A DNA stretch of 64,000 nt, taken from contig NC_081408.1 in the NCBI RefSeq assembly GCF_030272615.1, positions 310,568,118 through 310,632,117 on the forward strand, written 5' to 3'. The notes under the pieces were generated by a model. The model saw only the letters and a list, made by a program, of their open reading frames with translations, was not told the origin of the DNA and made no database searches. This stretch comes from Cryptomeria japonica. Lineage: Eukaryota; Streptophyta; Pinopsida; Cupressales; Cupressaceae. The position numbers were made by a program, and so were the translations under genes. Positions 1-11,938 of the stretch are shown one piece after another (the stretch's first letter is position 1; the number at the start of each line of letters is the position of its first letter).

Positions 1-185
1 GTGGATGTGATGTTGTGGCTCATTTAATATTCTTAGTTTTCTTCTTTAGAGGATTCTTTGTTACATGAAAGCTTTGTTGGTTTATGTTTGAGATATTCAG
101 TTGTGTTATGATTTGATCTATCTGATTGAGTTAGTTGGATCATATTCCTTTGGTTTGTATATGCATTGGAAGATGTATTTGATGG

Positions 186-898
186 ATTGGTTGAAGGAAT
201 AGAATACTGAGAGGGGGGGGTGAGTTAGTATTCCCACATATCTTAAAACTTTTACCAAACTTAAACCTTTTGCTGATCAATTTCATCAGTTATGCATTAC
301 ACACATGAAACTACAAATGTAGAGTAAACATAAAAATCACAGCCACACAAGGAACACTGGATTTTATACGTGGAAAACCCAAATGGGAAAAACCATAGAG
401 AGGGTTAAATCTAAAGAGAAATAACTAGTTATATAGTGTTTTACAAAGAGGAGGCTCACTATTAGGTGGCTCACTGTCTGAATACAAAAATGACTCACTA
501 TAAAAATGCTCATTGTAAAGTTACAACAACAGCTTACAAATAGAATGCTCAATACAAAGATACAACAACTTACAACTGGAATGCTCACTACAACATTAAA
601 GATTGAATTGAAAAGGATTACATCTCCAAATGCATGAGATCAATTTTAAGGTTAAGTTCAAATCACAATTCACAAACATTACAGTAGATCTGGTGAGAGA
701 TCTTTGTACAACCACTTGCAATAGATCCAATGAAGGACTATTGTAACACTAAAATACTACCTGGACTTTTATTATTTACCAATTGTCTTTGTTGTTTGCA
801 ACTTACACTTCACACTCTGCTTCTTTGTTATCCTTGTTGCACTACTCACTCATGCGCACACACATACACACCTTCTCTTATCTGCCATCATATATATT

Positions 899-948
<50 letters not shown>

Positions 949-1010
949 ATGACACATACATTGGGATAATGTGTTGGCCTAGCTCAACATGTTATCCAAT
1001 AAAGAATTGA
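186..1010 (-). mobile_element. Copia LTR fragment (solo or truncated)
   Basis: On the minus strand this resembles the 3' part of a Copia LTR. It carries the G-run followed by GTGAGTTAGTATTCCC near 210-235 and the GGAAAACCC...GGGAAAAACC block at 372-396. Similar blocks occur on the plus strand at 51,470-51,660 and in the Copia LTR at 30,831-32,238. The ATAACTAGTTAT word at 421-432 is shared with 51,470-51,490. No polymerase gene adjoins it, so it is a solo LTR or a fragment. The outer limit near 1,010 is a guess, because I did not find a TGTTG-type LTR start. Short open frames inside it are not genes. Confidence 0.45.
908..945. repeat. (AC)n microsatellite
   Basis: A pure AC dinucleotide run of about 38 bp lies inside the degraded LTR. 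The frames that read through it give His-Thr repeats and are not genes. Confidence 0.95.
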
Positions 1011-1500
1011 GCATAAATAACCACATCGGCCTCGCAAGATCTTTACACACTTCCTTTTTCAAAATTTATTTGCCTTGATGCATATACCAAGATTAATGGA
1101 AGGGAACATGATCATCCAGACCCATAGAAGCTGACCCATTATCACAAAGTTCAAGTACAACAATTCCAAACTCCAAAGATACAGATATCATGCATACCAA
1201 GAATACCACAACATGAAACCTGAAGAGATACAACTGACATAACCAAAATAACTAATACTACAACATGTGACTAATACTAGGACCAATGTGAACACACCTT
1301 AAAAATTTGGAACACATAACTGACAAATAACTTCATTAGAGAAACTATACCTTGCTACATCACATCCAATAGCTATACCAAAGTTCACATCACCTACTTA
1401 TAAGGGTAAGTGTTCAAAGATGGGGGACCCAAAAAGTGACAAAACTTTTTGGCCCCTATTAGGCCTTATGTCACACACCAAATAGGTTTGGTCATGCCAT
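1011..1500. other. No feature recognised
   Basis: This is unremarkable AT-rich sequence with no convincing coding frame. It may be a further degraded part of the flanking LTR fragment. Confidence 0.4.
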
Positions 1501-1503
1501 TTC

Positions 1504-1618
1504 TATTTGGCATATGCCAAATAAGGAGAGCACCAAATAAGGAGAGCACCAAATAGGGTGAGCACCAAATAGGGTGAGCACCAAAGAGGGCAAGCAGCAA
1601 ATTTGGCGTATGCCAAAT
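1504..1618. repeat. 16-bp tandem array flanked by palindromes
   Basis: A perfect 20-bp palindrome built on ATTTGGCATATGCCAAAT lies at 1,504-1,523. It runs into five 16-bp units of the form CACCAAATAGGGTGAG, starting at 1,515, 1,531, 1,547, 1,563 and 1,579. A second, two-mismatch version of the palindrome closes the array at 1,601-1,618. The unit itself contains the CCAAAT half of the palindrome, so the array may have grown by slippage from one palindrome arm. Confidence 0.85.
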
Positions 1619-1887
1619 GGATTTGCATAATGATAAGTGCATTTTCATGTTGGAAATTGCAAATTTGTCTCTCTTTCTCCCTCTCTCTCTTTGAATATAT
1701 ACTTAAAATATAACATTTAAGTATCCTTTCTTATACTTTAATTTATATTTTATGTATATATTGTCAAGATGTTTGAGAGTAGTTTCAGATCTCTAGGAGT
1801 TATAATGCAAATTCTAGTTTTTAGAGCATTCACATAAATTTCAAACTTAGTCAAATTTCAGTAATTTCAGCATGCTTGTACCAACAT
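1619..1887. other. No feature recognised
   Basis: This is AT-rich sequence with a short CT-rich patch near 1,665-1,690. I see no coding or repeat structure. Confidence 0.4.
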
Positions 1888-2066
1888 TATCTCTCTCTCT
1901 CTCTAGCACCTCCCTTTATTTTCCTCTTCTTGCACTTAGGCTTTCTCTCCCTAAACTCTTTCACTCAACCCCCACCTCTCTCTCTCTCTCTAACTCTCTC
2001 CATCCCTCCCTCTCTTCACCCCTCTCTCTCTCCTCTCTATGGTTGATGGAAAGAAAGGAAAATAAT

Positions 2067-2105
<39 letters not shown>

Positions 2106-3034
2106 GAGATATGGAGGAAGTGGTGGATGTAAAGAGGAAAATACCAATGATAGAGAGATTTGAAGGGGAAGAAGGAGAGAGAGAGGAATAGATTGAGGGA
2201 CCTAAGAGAGAGAGAGAGAGATCAAGTGAAAATAAATGGAGGAAGGAAGAGAAGGGTTGATGGAAAGAGAGGAGTATATTAGGGAGATTGGGAGAAAGGG
2301 ATGAAAAAAGAGGGAAAGATCTAAGGGAGAGAGATTAAGTGAAAGAGGGATGGAGGGGTTGTGGCAAAGGGAGAACCCAAGTGAGAGAGATGGAGGGAGG
2401 GAGGGAGGGGTTGATGAAAATAGGGAGAGATTTGAAAGAGAGAAGAAGGGAGTGAAAGAATGGAAGAGAAAGAGGGGGGAGGGAAAGAATGCAAGGGAGA
2501 TGGAAGTGATAGGATGGAGTAGGGACAAAGAGAGAGGGGGGGAGTGAAATAATGGGAGGGAGCGAAGGAGAGGGACGAGATAGGATGGGGGAGGGAGAAA
2601 GTGAGAGTGGGGAGGGAAAAAATGGGAGGGAGAGAGGGAGAGGGAAGAGATAGGATTGGGGGGCAGAGAGAGAGAGGGTGGGGGCGAGGGAAACAATGGG
2701 AGGGAGAGAGGGAGAGGGAAGATATATGATGGTGGAGGGAGAGAGAGTGGGAGAGGGTGATAGGGAGAGATAATTGAGAGAGAAAGAGAAAGGGAGAGAG
2801 ACTTGAGAGAGAGTGTGTGTGTGTGTGAGAGAGAGAGAGAGAAGAGGTATGATGGGGGAGGGGGAGAGAGAGAGAGAGTGAGAGGGGAGGGAAATAATGG
2901 GAGGGAGAGAGGGAGACATAATAGATAAGATGGGGGAGGGAGAGAGAGAAAGAGAGGGTGAGAGTGAGAGAGACTTGAGATAGAAAGAGAAAGGGAGAGA
3001 GATTTGAGAGAGAGAGAGAGAGACAGAGAGACTA
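1888..3034. repeat. CT/GA low-complexity block with a 72-bp sub-repeat
   Basis: The first part (about 1,888-2,040) is pyrimidine-rich on the plus strand. From about 2,042 to 3,034 the plus strand is nearly all purine. Inside the purine part, units beginning GAAAxAATGGGAGGGAG start at about 2,547, 2,618 and 2,691, and again near 2,889. This gives a minisatellite of roughly 71-73 bp. The long frames through this block read Ser-Leu-Pro or Arg-Glu runs and are artefacts of composition. Confidence 0.9.
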
Positions 3035-3036
3035 GG

Positions 3037-3285
3037 ACATGTGTTAGCCCTTAGGATCCTTAGGACCTCATATGACCCCCGACAACACCATATGACCCCT
3101 TAGGACACCATATCACCCATGAGGACATCATATGGCCCCTTTTAACATCCTAGTACATGACATGACCCCTTATGACACCCTATGACCCCTCAGGACAATA
3201 TGATGTCCTAATGGATCATATGGTGTCCTAAGGGGTCATATGGTGTTCTAACACATGTGTGGGCCCTTAGGATCCCATCAAGGAA
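3037..3285. repeat. ATGACCCCTTAGGACACC satellite, small block
   Basis: About 20-bp words of the form CATATGACCCCTTAGGACAC repeat here. They are followed by the same words in inverted orientation (GGTGTCCTAAGGGGTCATATG) and then by ACACATGTGTGGGCCC. The same arrangement fills 29,910-30,824, so the two blocks belong to one family. Confidence 0.85.
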
Positions 3286-3419
3286 ACTTTAAGAAACCCC
3301 CCCTAAACAAGGTGCAAAAACCTAGCGAAAGCTGCATAATTCGTGAAGAAAATTTTAATTTTACTGTCAAATTTTTGCGGTTTACGGAGAAAAAATAATA
3401 ATCTCCATTGGCAAGTTAG

Positions 3420-3672
3420 CCATGATCACTCAAAGTTTTTGAAAAATCCTTGTGAATTGTAATGTTTTTAAAACCAAAAAAATATTTGCATGGGCAAATT
3501 GTAATGTTTTTAAAACAATAAAAATATTTGCATTGGTGATTTCAACCTATTTTCAAACCATTAAAAAACAATATTGGCAATTTCAACCTATTTTCAAACA
3601 ATAAAAATAAAATATTGGCAATTTAAAGCTATTTTCAAACCATAAAAAAAATATATTGGCAATTTCAAGATA
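3420..3672. repeat. 41-bp AT-rich tandem repeat
   Basis: Units starting TTGGCAATTTCAACCTATTT begin at 3,533, 3,574, 3,615 and 3,656, exactly 41 bp apart. Two related, more diverged units start at 3,459 and 3,501 with GTAATGTTTTTAAAAC. About six units are recognisable. Confidence 0.85.
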
Positions 3673-3689
3673 TTAAGTCATTAAAACAC

Positions 3690-4440
3690 ATGGCACACAG
3701 TCGTGAACTCTCTGCTTGAAAGATTGCCCATTAGAAAATCTCACAACCTAGCGACAAGCCCTTATGACTCTATCTCCAACTCACAAACTGAAAATGCTAA
3801 GTCTCCATAACCTTGAGATCTAGTGACAGAGGGAAACTGAATTGCCACTCGCCGATTCTTGACCACAAAATGTTAAGTCCTCGTCACTGCAGTGACTTGG
3901 AGATAGTGGTAGCTTTAACCCTTGTCCTGTACTCACCAACATAAAACTGTTTATCTCTTAACCACTAGCACTTCACTCGCCAGATTGCGGCTTGATCAGG
4001 TCTTCAAACATTTAACTTTGCAAGATGGCGATAACCATAAAACTTAACCACAAATTATCTAGTCACTAGCTCGAGACCAAAAATGCTAACATTAAACAAA
4101 TATGAGAGTTAGCGACAACTGTATAAAATGAGTTACTCACTAACTCTCACAGCTATAATGTATGACATAAGACCAACTTGAGACCTCACAACCAAAGCAA
4201 TTTCATTAACAATTTCTAGCTTGGTAACATAAAATGCTAACACCCAAAAAGCTAGAGACCTCGCGATGTAAACCCAAACCAACTTGTCACCAGCTCATGG
4301 CTTGATCATGTCTTTAGATATTTTACCTTGCGAGCTGGCGATAACCATAAAACTTAACCACAAACTATTTGCTCGCTAGCTTGGAACCTAAACATGCTAA
4401 CTTTACACAAACATGAGAACTAGTGACAACTGTGGTGGCA
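3690..4440. repeat. CTCGC/GCGAGC word-repeat block, copy 1
   Basis: The block is dense in variants of GCGAGCTGGCGATAACCATA and CTCGCAACC words, in loose repetition. One longer unit recurs about 306 bp apart (near 4,022 and 4,328). The stretch at about 4,130-4,290 is closely similar, by eye well over 80%, to 25,665-25,835 in the same orientation. No coding frame is visible. It could be non-coding sequence of a mobile element or a degenerate satellite. Confidence 0.7.
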
Positions 4441-5570
4441 AGCTAATATGTACAAGGAATTATTAAGGCTTGGATGCTAACTCATTCCTGAGGGACTAGT
4501 TTGAAGGTTTCTCCTGAGTCGAGGTTGATTAGACAAGCGAGGAAAATAGTTTCAAAGGCATAAAAGGATTGGATAGCTTCTGAGTTAGACATGGGAGATC
4601 ACGGATTTCTCTAAGAAATCAGAGCTCAGGTTGCTTATTGTCAAGGATTCTGAAGCATAATTTGTCCAATGAAGGAGGAATAAAATCAGAACAAAATTGT
4701 TCACAATAGATGAGCCTTAGCAGGATGCAGTGGATTTGATAGGCATGACTTCTAGAGTCTATTGTCATGTTGAAAAACACCAAAATGATGATTTTTCACA
4801 TGAATGAGCATCACCAAATGAAGTGTTGAAAGGCTATAAATACAATGGAGTGGTGACTTAATTGGTAGAAGAGAAAAGAAACCTTTTTTATTTCCCAAGT
4901 GATTTTTTCCTTAGAAAGGAGGATGATGTTTGAGTAGGATTGTGCATGGAGTTGTTGTGTGCTCTGTGATACCAGATGGGTGTTTTATTGTTTTCTCCTA
5001 TGTGAATTTATTTATTGTCAGAGGGGTTGTGAAAGTGAGAAGGATTGCTAGAGGGGGTGTGAAATCCTTTTCTTATCAAGAAAGGCCAAGCATGGCACAT
5101 CCTCTACTTCTACTCTGCCACAGGATGGTAGGGGGTTTGAAGAAGGAGCCTGCAGAGGAATGAAAGAAGGATTTGTTTGGGTGGGGAGTGGCAGCCAATC
5201 ATCTTTGTGACAACATGGAGGTTACAACCCCTCCCCAACATATTACATTTACCCTAAAGCTCCTCTATCCACTTTCCCTGATCGTGGGCATGAAGGCTCA
5301 AGATCGTCTTTCCATTTTCTCTATTATTGGGCATGAAGGCTTCCTCCTTTATTTGGAAATGATTTGTTGGATAGAACATAACATCTCACATTCCATTCGA
5401 AGGCATTGGGGTGATAATGGCATGGCTCAAGCAGCTTTGCAAGTTGTATAGTCATTGGAGTTTATTTTTTGGTTCCAGTAGTGATTCTAGACTCTAGGTA
5501 AAGGGAGCAAGTTGTATAGTCATTTATAGAGAAAATGAAAAGCATTTAGTGTCAAGCTTTGTGCAAGTTC
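4441..5570 (+). other. Possible LTR-like segment with TATA motif
   Basis: TATAAATA lies at 4,835-4,842 in a GGCTATAAATACAATGG context, which resembles the core promoter of a plant LTR. Open frames at 4,930-5,451 show no family resemblance and are probably untranslated. The 18-mer GCAAGTTGTATAGTCATT occurs near 5,440 and near 5,508. I cannot define element ends. Confidence 0.25.
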
Positions 5571-6596
5571 TTGAAGGAGTTATATATATATATATATTTA
5601 TGTTGTGACGTTCAACAAAAGTAGTAATTTAACTCAATAGAAATTAGATTATGATCTATTTCTCTCTGGTGTATAATTCTATCTCTTTCAAATGATCAAA
5701 ATCATGATTTTTAAGTTTTTTCATTTGTTGCATTGTTATGGTGTATGTAATTTTTCATTTAATGCTTCCTATTATGCCCAGGAATGCAAAATTTCTGTTA
5801 GTCTGGAATTATATTCCAACTTTATGGAGGAGGGAAAACATGTACATGATAGTCATAGAACACCTCCATATATATTACATAAGCATCCATAGCATATAAA
5901 ATCATAAGAGTATTAAGAATGAAAGTATCAAACACCACAATTCATAGGAATACAACATAATTAGTAAAACATGCATGCAACTCAATTAAAGGGAATATCT
6001 TTTGAGGATCCAATTCCATGATAGATGTTATAGACAAATCACAATTTCATAATCAAAGGCAAACAAGAAAACATATTCACCCACAATGAATCAACTATTA
6101 TAATTGGAAGGTCACTTCACCAAGTCAACATCAAGACAACAAACTAGTGCCTTATCCTAGGGCACAAAGTCACTTACACTTCAAAGACAACCTAAAAATA
6201 AACTTCAATAAGATTAATTTGCAAATAAATAGGAATGAATATGACATTACATACACAACCTAGATTCATACGTAAACTAAAAAACCCTTGACCATTCAAT
6301 TCACAGTGAAAACATAAATTCAACACAAAGACAATTATGTGAAGAGCTCAAACTACAAATTATATTGATATTATATTCATAATGATATCAAAAAGTAAAT
6401 TCAAAATGTGATTCAGCTATGCACTTATAAAATTCTTGAATAGTTGAACTATTATAACTATATCAGAGTTTTCAACGTCAATAAAAGTGGCCAACTAACC
6501 ATCCCTCTCTACTGATCAAAAAGAAAACGTGGCCATCCCTCTCAAATTAATCTTGGAATCCTTTTATAAGATGAGGATTCAACAAGCTTAAAATTA
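5571..6596. other. No feature recognised
   Basis: This is AT-rich sequence with a short TA run at about 5,581-5,598. It is the 3' flank of the minus-strand pseudogene that follows. No coding similarity is visible. Confidence 0.4.
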
Positions 6597-8752
6597 CTAT
6601 GAGGAATCTTGGGTAGCAACCTGACATTTCTTCTTTTGCTTTAGCGTGGCTTGCCACCTGTCCACCTCTTTATCTGTTGGCCAACTAAATGCCTTTACCT
6701 CTTCCAACTTTGCAATTGAATCTATCCATCTAGCATCTGTAGCTTCCCTGGCCTCAACAATAAACTTTGCATGGTCAACTTCAACCTTGAACAGTGAATC
6801 AAGCATACCGTTAAGGAAATCAGCATCAACCTGTTCATCTATATGCTTGATTATTTCTTCTTCCTCCATAATCAAATCAAATTTGCTGGTCCAGTCAAAC
6901 ACTAATTTCAAATCTCCATTACTACCATAAATTGAAGGCACCAATTTACTATAACCTTCCCCAAATCTGCAATTTTTCATTTATAAGCACTTCCTTCCCT
7001 GTGAAAAATGCATAAGCTGCATTCATTACCTCCACCATGTCTTTAGTGTCACTAATCTTGGGAGGGAACTCATTACTATATATCATTGCAATATCTAGCT
7101 TATCCATTAATCTGCTTCTTCCTGACCAAACATTGAATAAAGGTACAAGAAAAGCGACAGCCTCAGAGGATGTTTTACTTGCCTCTTTCAAAGAAATGTG
7201 CAAATCATGCACTACCATCAATTTTACTTTCAATACATTAATCTTATGTTTCAGAATTCTTGACATAACATAAACAGCCTTGACATTTTGTTCCTTTTCA
7301 AGATTTTCAATTTTCTTTGTGTATTCCTCCATTTTTGTTGTTACATCACCTGGTATTTCTTGTACTTATTATGTAATCTATATTGGAGGGGGCTCATTTG
7401 CAATTTTTTCTTCCAACTCCACTAACTCTTCCTCCAGAGCGCCCTTCTTCATTAGTGTCTCTTCATATTTTTTAGATAATGCAATTAATTGGCTATATGT
7501 TTCTATTTATCTTCTTGATGAATCCTCTATTTTTGATAAATTCATGAAAGAAACTTGAGTAAAAAATGAGGCAATCTCTGTGTCAGTTGTGTTCTACAAA
7601 TTCTAGATCATTCTATCATCTTTCTTTTATACTTGGATATTTAAAAGGTGGGGCTTTTGAGTGGAAGGGGCCAAAGACCAAGCAGCAAGTGTCTTTGACT
7701 TAGAATTAAATCTCGATCCTCTTATTACATCTCTAATTTCAAATTTAGTTTTAAACATTGGGTCCTCTTGCTTCCTAATCTGATCAATAATAAAAATAGA
7801 CTGGATATCCCAGTCAGGCATCATAATCATACCAGTACTCTTAATCAATTGTCTTACCTATTCCACAGATATTTGTTCCCTGTTAGGATCATATTCCTGT
7901 AGTGCCTTAATGATCTCCTCTTTCTTTTCTACATTTCCTTCCTCTATGATCAAATTTTGTCTTAATTGATTTTGTTTCAACCTTGTCAAAAAAATTTTAA
8001 ATTCATCTAACTTAATAAAGTCATCATCTTTCATGAACTCATTTGACAACATCACACGCTCATCAAATCCTTGAGCAAGGGCTTCATTTGTTTCTCCGCG
8101 TTCTTCGTTCTGCCCTGCTTCTCTGAGATGTGTCCTTATTTGATGAAAGTAGTGTCCTTGTTCTATAACAATTTCTCTAGCAGAGTCTCTCCTCACAATT
8201 GTACTGACCTCTTTGGATTTTTGTTTCTTTGTAGTTGACACTCGAGTAGATTGAACTTCATCCCCACTCACTACATCATCAAGAGACACACTAAGTGGTC
8301 TCTTTCCATCTGAAGAATGTCCATCTTTGGGATCTTGTTGCTAAGCAACCACTTCTAGAATTTGAGGCATTTTTTTCATCAAAGTTTCATATAAACTCAA
8401 CATTCTGTTAATCCTCTCTAGGCACGGGTTATCAGGGCAAAAACCTAAGAAACTAGGGTCAACAACCTTCAATTCTGCTTCAACTCTCATCAAATTTTTC
8501 CATTTTCTTCTCCTTTCTTGTACTTCCTCTTCTCTCAGCAAATTTCTAACCACATCTTCATCATCCAATGGTTCATGGTCCTTTATTTTGGCCCAAGGTG
8601 TCATATTTGGAAATGCACATTTATTAAATTGTTCAAGATCACATAATCCAGACACAACATTAACCAACCTATACTATTTAAGGAAATTGTTTACTTCATC
8701 AAAGGAACTCCTACCAATGGTAAAATCAGACACAACCCAAAGCCTAGGAAGA
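6597..8752 (-). pseudogene. Unrecognised coding family, copy A, C-terminal part
   Basis: This continues, on the minus strand, the coding region that starts near 24,525 and is interrupted by the chromovirus at 8,753-23,256. One frame can be followed from 8,752 to about 6,970, broken by about ten in-frame TAG or TAA codons (for example 8,341-8,343, 7,858-7,860 and 7,627-7,629). A frameshift near 6,970 leads into the last frame, which ends at 6,597. Motifs shared with the plus-strand copy at 56,327-59,285 come in the same order: KDDDFI (about 8,020-8,031), then a PDWD motif (from about 7,818). They are about 70 residues apart here and about 73 there. The region from about 7,530 to 7,270 is rich in Glu, Lys and Leu and looks like a coiled coil. 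I do not recognise the family. A gag-like or element-encoded structural protein is possible; a host gene family is less likely. Confidence 0.65.
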
Positions 8753-9202
8753 TGTGAGGCTCTATCCCGAGCCGTCATAGCATTTCAGTTATTTTCATGT
8801 TGGACCTATTTTGTATATTATATTTTGATACATTATGGACCCAAATTTTATATGATCTCGTGGTATGGATAACATTGATATGATTATCTCATTTACTCTG
8901 ATTTGTAGTACTTCATTTTTATACTAGAAATTATGGATCTATGCTCTATAAATGATTTAATTCCATGTTTATGAGGATGATGCCATTTAGTAGATGATTG
9001 TATGTGGATGTTATCAGATAATTGGATACTTGATTTTTATAACTGAAATTTTATGCAATGTCTGAATTGTATTATTTTGATAATATTATATGTGATTTTT
9101 GGAATTACTAATGTGCAAGTGAGATGTGTAGGAAAATTATTCCATGTGACCATGGAAATTATTTGGAGAATCAAGCCTAGGCTTATGTGCAATTGTAAAG
9201 AA

Positions 9203-9232
9203 AGGGGTTGTCTATTTGGAGAGACAACCCCT
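9203..9232. other. Conserved hairpin in LTR
   Basis: An 11-bp perfect stem, AGGGGTTGTCT pairing with AGACAACCCCT, encloses an 8-nt loop ATTTGGAG. The same stem and loop are unchanged in the other LTR at 18,826-18,855, although nearby sequence has diverged. Confidence 0.8.
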
Positions 9233-11413
9233 CATTTATAAATGCATTTTAATTTGTAAATGTTATGCTTGGATGTGTGTTTAATTTGGAAATTGTTTAA
9301 TTTATAAATTCCAAAAGAAAATGAACATTTGCCATGTGTAATCTAGTAATGTGTAATTCTTTTTGTAGTGTCACTTGACACATGTTGTAGGATGAGTTGG
9401 CATTTTCATGTCTCTTTCAAGGAAATTTATTTTACCAATGCTTATATTTTGAATTATCCTAAAATGGTCCCTAGTAAACCTTCGACAGGGAGCCATTAGA
9501 AAGGTCAACTCAAGGTTGACCCGTAGGTAAACTTTGGGTGGACTTCTAGGGGGTTAAACTAATTCTTCGGGTCAAGTTAGGGCATTTTTAGAAGGCCATA
9601 TGATGTAACTATGGATGAAGGCCAAATTTATCCATGTGTCCACTCCGTAGGGCCTACTTAACCTCTCCAAAAATTGAGTTTCCCTAGTTGGCCGAATTTC
9701 ATCTTTAGAAGAGCCTTCCTAGGTTAGATAACCCTCCTCATGAGTGGCATTGCTCTTCCCCATTCTTTTTACCCTTTTTGAAATGTCTTGGCTAGAGAGT
9801 CTGTAAGGTATTGGGAAGACCAACCAATGAACATCCTTCACCCTTTCCAAGTGGGTTGGAAGGAGTGAGTAGTGTCTTCATAGGGAATAATTTGGGAGGG
9901 AGAAGTTTGATCACCCACTCTCCATTTTAGAGACATAGAATTTTTGAGGAATTTTCGCTAGTTTTTGGGAAGATTTTTGTTAAGTTTTGAAGAAGAAAAA
10001 GTTGTGGATTTGGGTAGCTCTCCTACAACTTCTTTTACCCTTTTGGCAGATTTAAGGTTGGTTGAGCTCCTATCTCTTGTATGATGTTATTTTTCTGAAA
10101 ATATTATGGTTGTAGTTGTTTTCCATTTCTGTTGTTTTTTTTATATGTGTAGGAAGATGTAGGGTTCTTCCTTATGTGTTTTGGTTGAGTTTTTTATTTT
10201 ATGTTTTTGTTTTGGGAGTTTTCAAGGCCAAACTCACCCTTGGGAGGGTAGCGTGGCCTTGGGGTGAAGGGTTGTTTGACAACCTATGAGTGAGAGGCTC
10301 TCTTTGGAAGAGAGTGATTCTCAAGGGATTTTTGTGACCCTTGCTACATTGTGATTTGTTTATGCAATGGGGGTCATAAGGGGAGTTTTGTTGGCTTGTA
10401 TGCCTTGGGGGACATAAGGGATTGTAGGGACAAGTTTGGAACTTGTGGATGTGTTTATTTGCAGCCTTGTTATGGCATTATGTTCTCTATTTCTAGAATT
10501 CTCCTCGAGGTACATAGTCTACCTTCACCCCATTTGAAAAGTCACATATGTGATGATATTGTTTAGCCTTGGGTTGGGAGTGTCTTTTGTTGTTATGATT
10601 TTTTTTCTTGTATGTGTTTGAATGTGTGTTTCCTGCCTAGCCTTGATTCTCCTAGCTTGGGGGTGGCTTCTAGTAAGCCTAGGTTGGGAGGTGAGCCTCC
10701 ATGGTCACAACCTTCAAGTTTTATTGCAGGTTTTGCTTAAGAAAAAATTGGAAATGAAGCTTTGGAATGATCCTATTGTTGTATTTAGTTGCAAAAAAGA
10801 AAAATATTTCCTATTGTATTTTAGTAGCAGAAAAGAAAAAAAAAAAGAATTTTCTTATTGTATTTATATTGCAGAAAAGAAAATGTAAAAAAATGTATTT
10901 TATTTGAAGTATATTTCCTTGCAAAGTGAAGAATGCATTGCTGAAGTTATCTTTTAAATGTTATGTAGTTATAGGAAAAGATTAACTATGAATGTTTAGT
11001 TTTTTCTTTTTAATCTTACATTGCATCTTGCTATTATTATTTAATGAATTTTAGAAAGATATAAATTTGCAGTTGTAAATAAATTAATTTCTGCTAATTT
11101 TTCTATTCCATAAATGCATATTAAGTAGAAAAATAACCAAACCTAGATAATGATAATACATTAGATATTGCAATTTATTGTATCAAATGTTTTTTTCAAA
11201 AATGATAGTTGCAGTTGTAGATAGAAATATTCTGTCACATTTTCCATTCTGTAAAAGCAGTAAATAAATCTAGTTATAGTTATTTAAATTAAATGTTAGC
11301 TATATGTCATTTGAAAAAAAAATTAAAAAAATTACTCTACTCTATTTATTGAAATGACCTGCTCTAAATAATGTAAATGCAGACTTAAACCTGTAAACAT
11401 ATATATTCTCATA

Positions 11414-11492
<79 letters not shown>

Positions 11493-11685
11493 ACAAGACA
11501 TTATACTAGTAGTTGTATATTTAAAACTAAGCTGATGCTCTTTTAAAAAAAAAGGGGATATAAAATAGACATATATGCTGCCTTTATATTAAAAAAAATA
11601 TATAATGAAATATTAAAAAGTTGGAAAAAGAAATGCATTTCTTTTTGGGTTGTTTTAATATTTGCTCGTGTTGTGATTATTGTAG

Positions 11686-11732
<47 letters not shown>

Positions 11733-11858
11733 ATTGACATTTTATAATCTGAGAAGAAATAGGTTGCAAAACTTATATTTTGGTTCATTCTTCAGGTATG
11801 CAGGTCTGCATACATATATATTTATATTTATATAAATATCTATATACTTATACATATA

Positions 11859-11897
<39 letters not shown>

Positions 11898-11938
11898 ATA
11901 TATATATATATATATCTATATATATATATATATATATA

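Noticed and set aside
1872-2919. Long open frames in the CT/GA block (both strands)
   Set aside because: They are present in several frames at once with simple Ser-Leu-Pro or Arg-Glu composition, so they reflect low-complexity sequence.
4930-5451. Two consecutive plus-strand frames as a small gene
   Set aside because: No domain, no conserved start context and no homologous copy in the window. They lie just after a TATA motif but look like untranslated LTR sequence.
6597-8752. Reassignment of TAG/TAA to glutamine (ciliate-like code)
   Set aside because: Nearly all stops fit glutamine, but one TAG faces a conserved tryptophan of the paralogue, TGA stops occur in the chromovirus and CACTA-type gene, and frameshifts are present. 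Deamination of methylated cytosine in dead copies explains all of these.
10622-10888. Lysine-rich open frame in the 5' LTR
   Set aside because: It is made of AAAGAAAA words and is not kept intact in the 3' LTR copy at 20,353-20,571.
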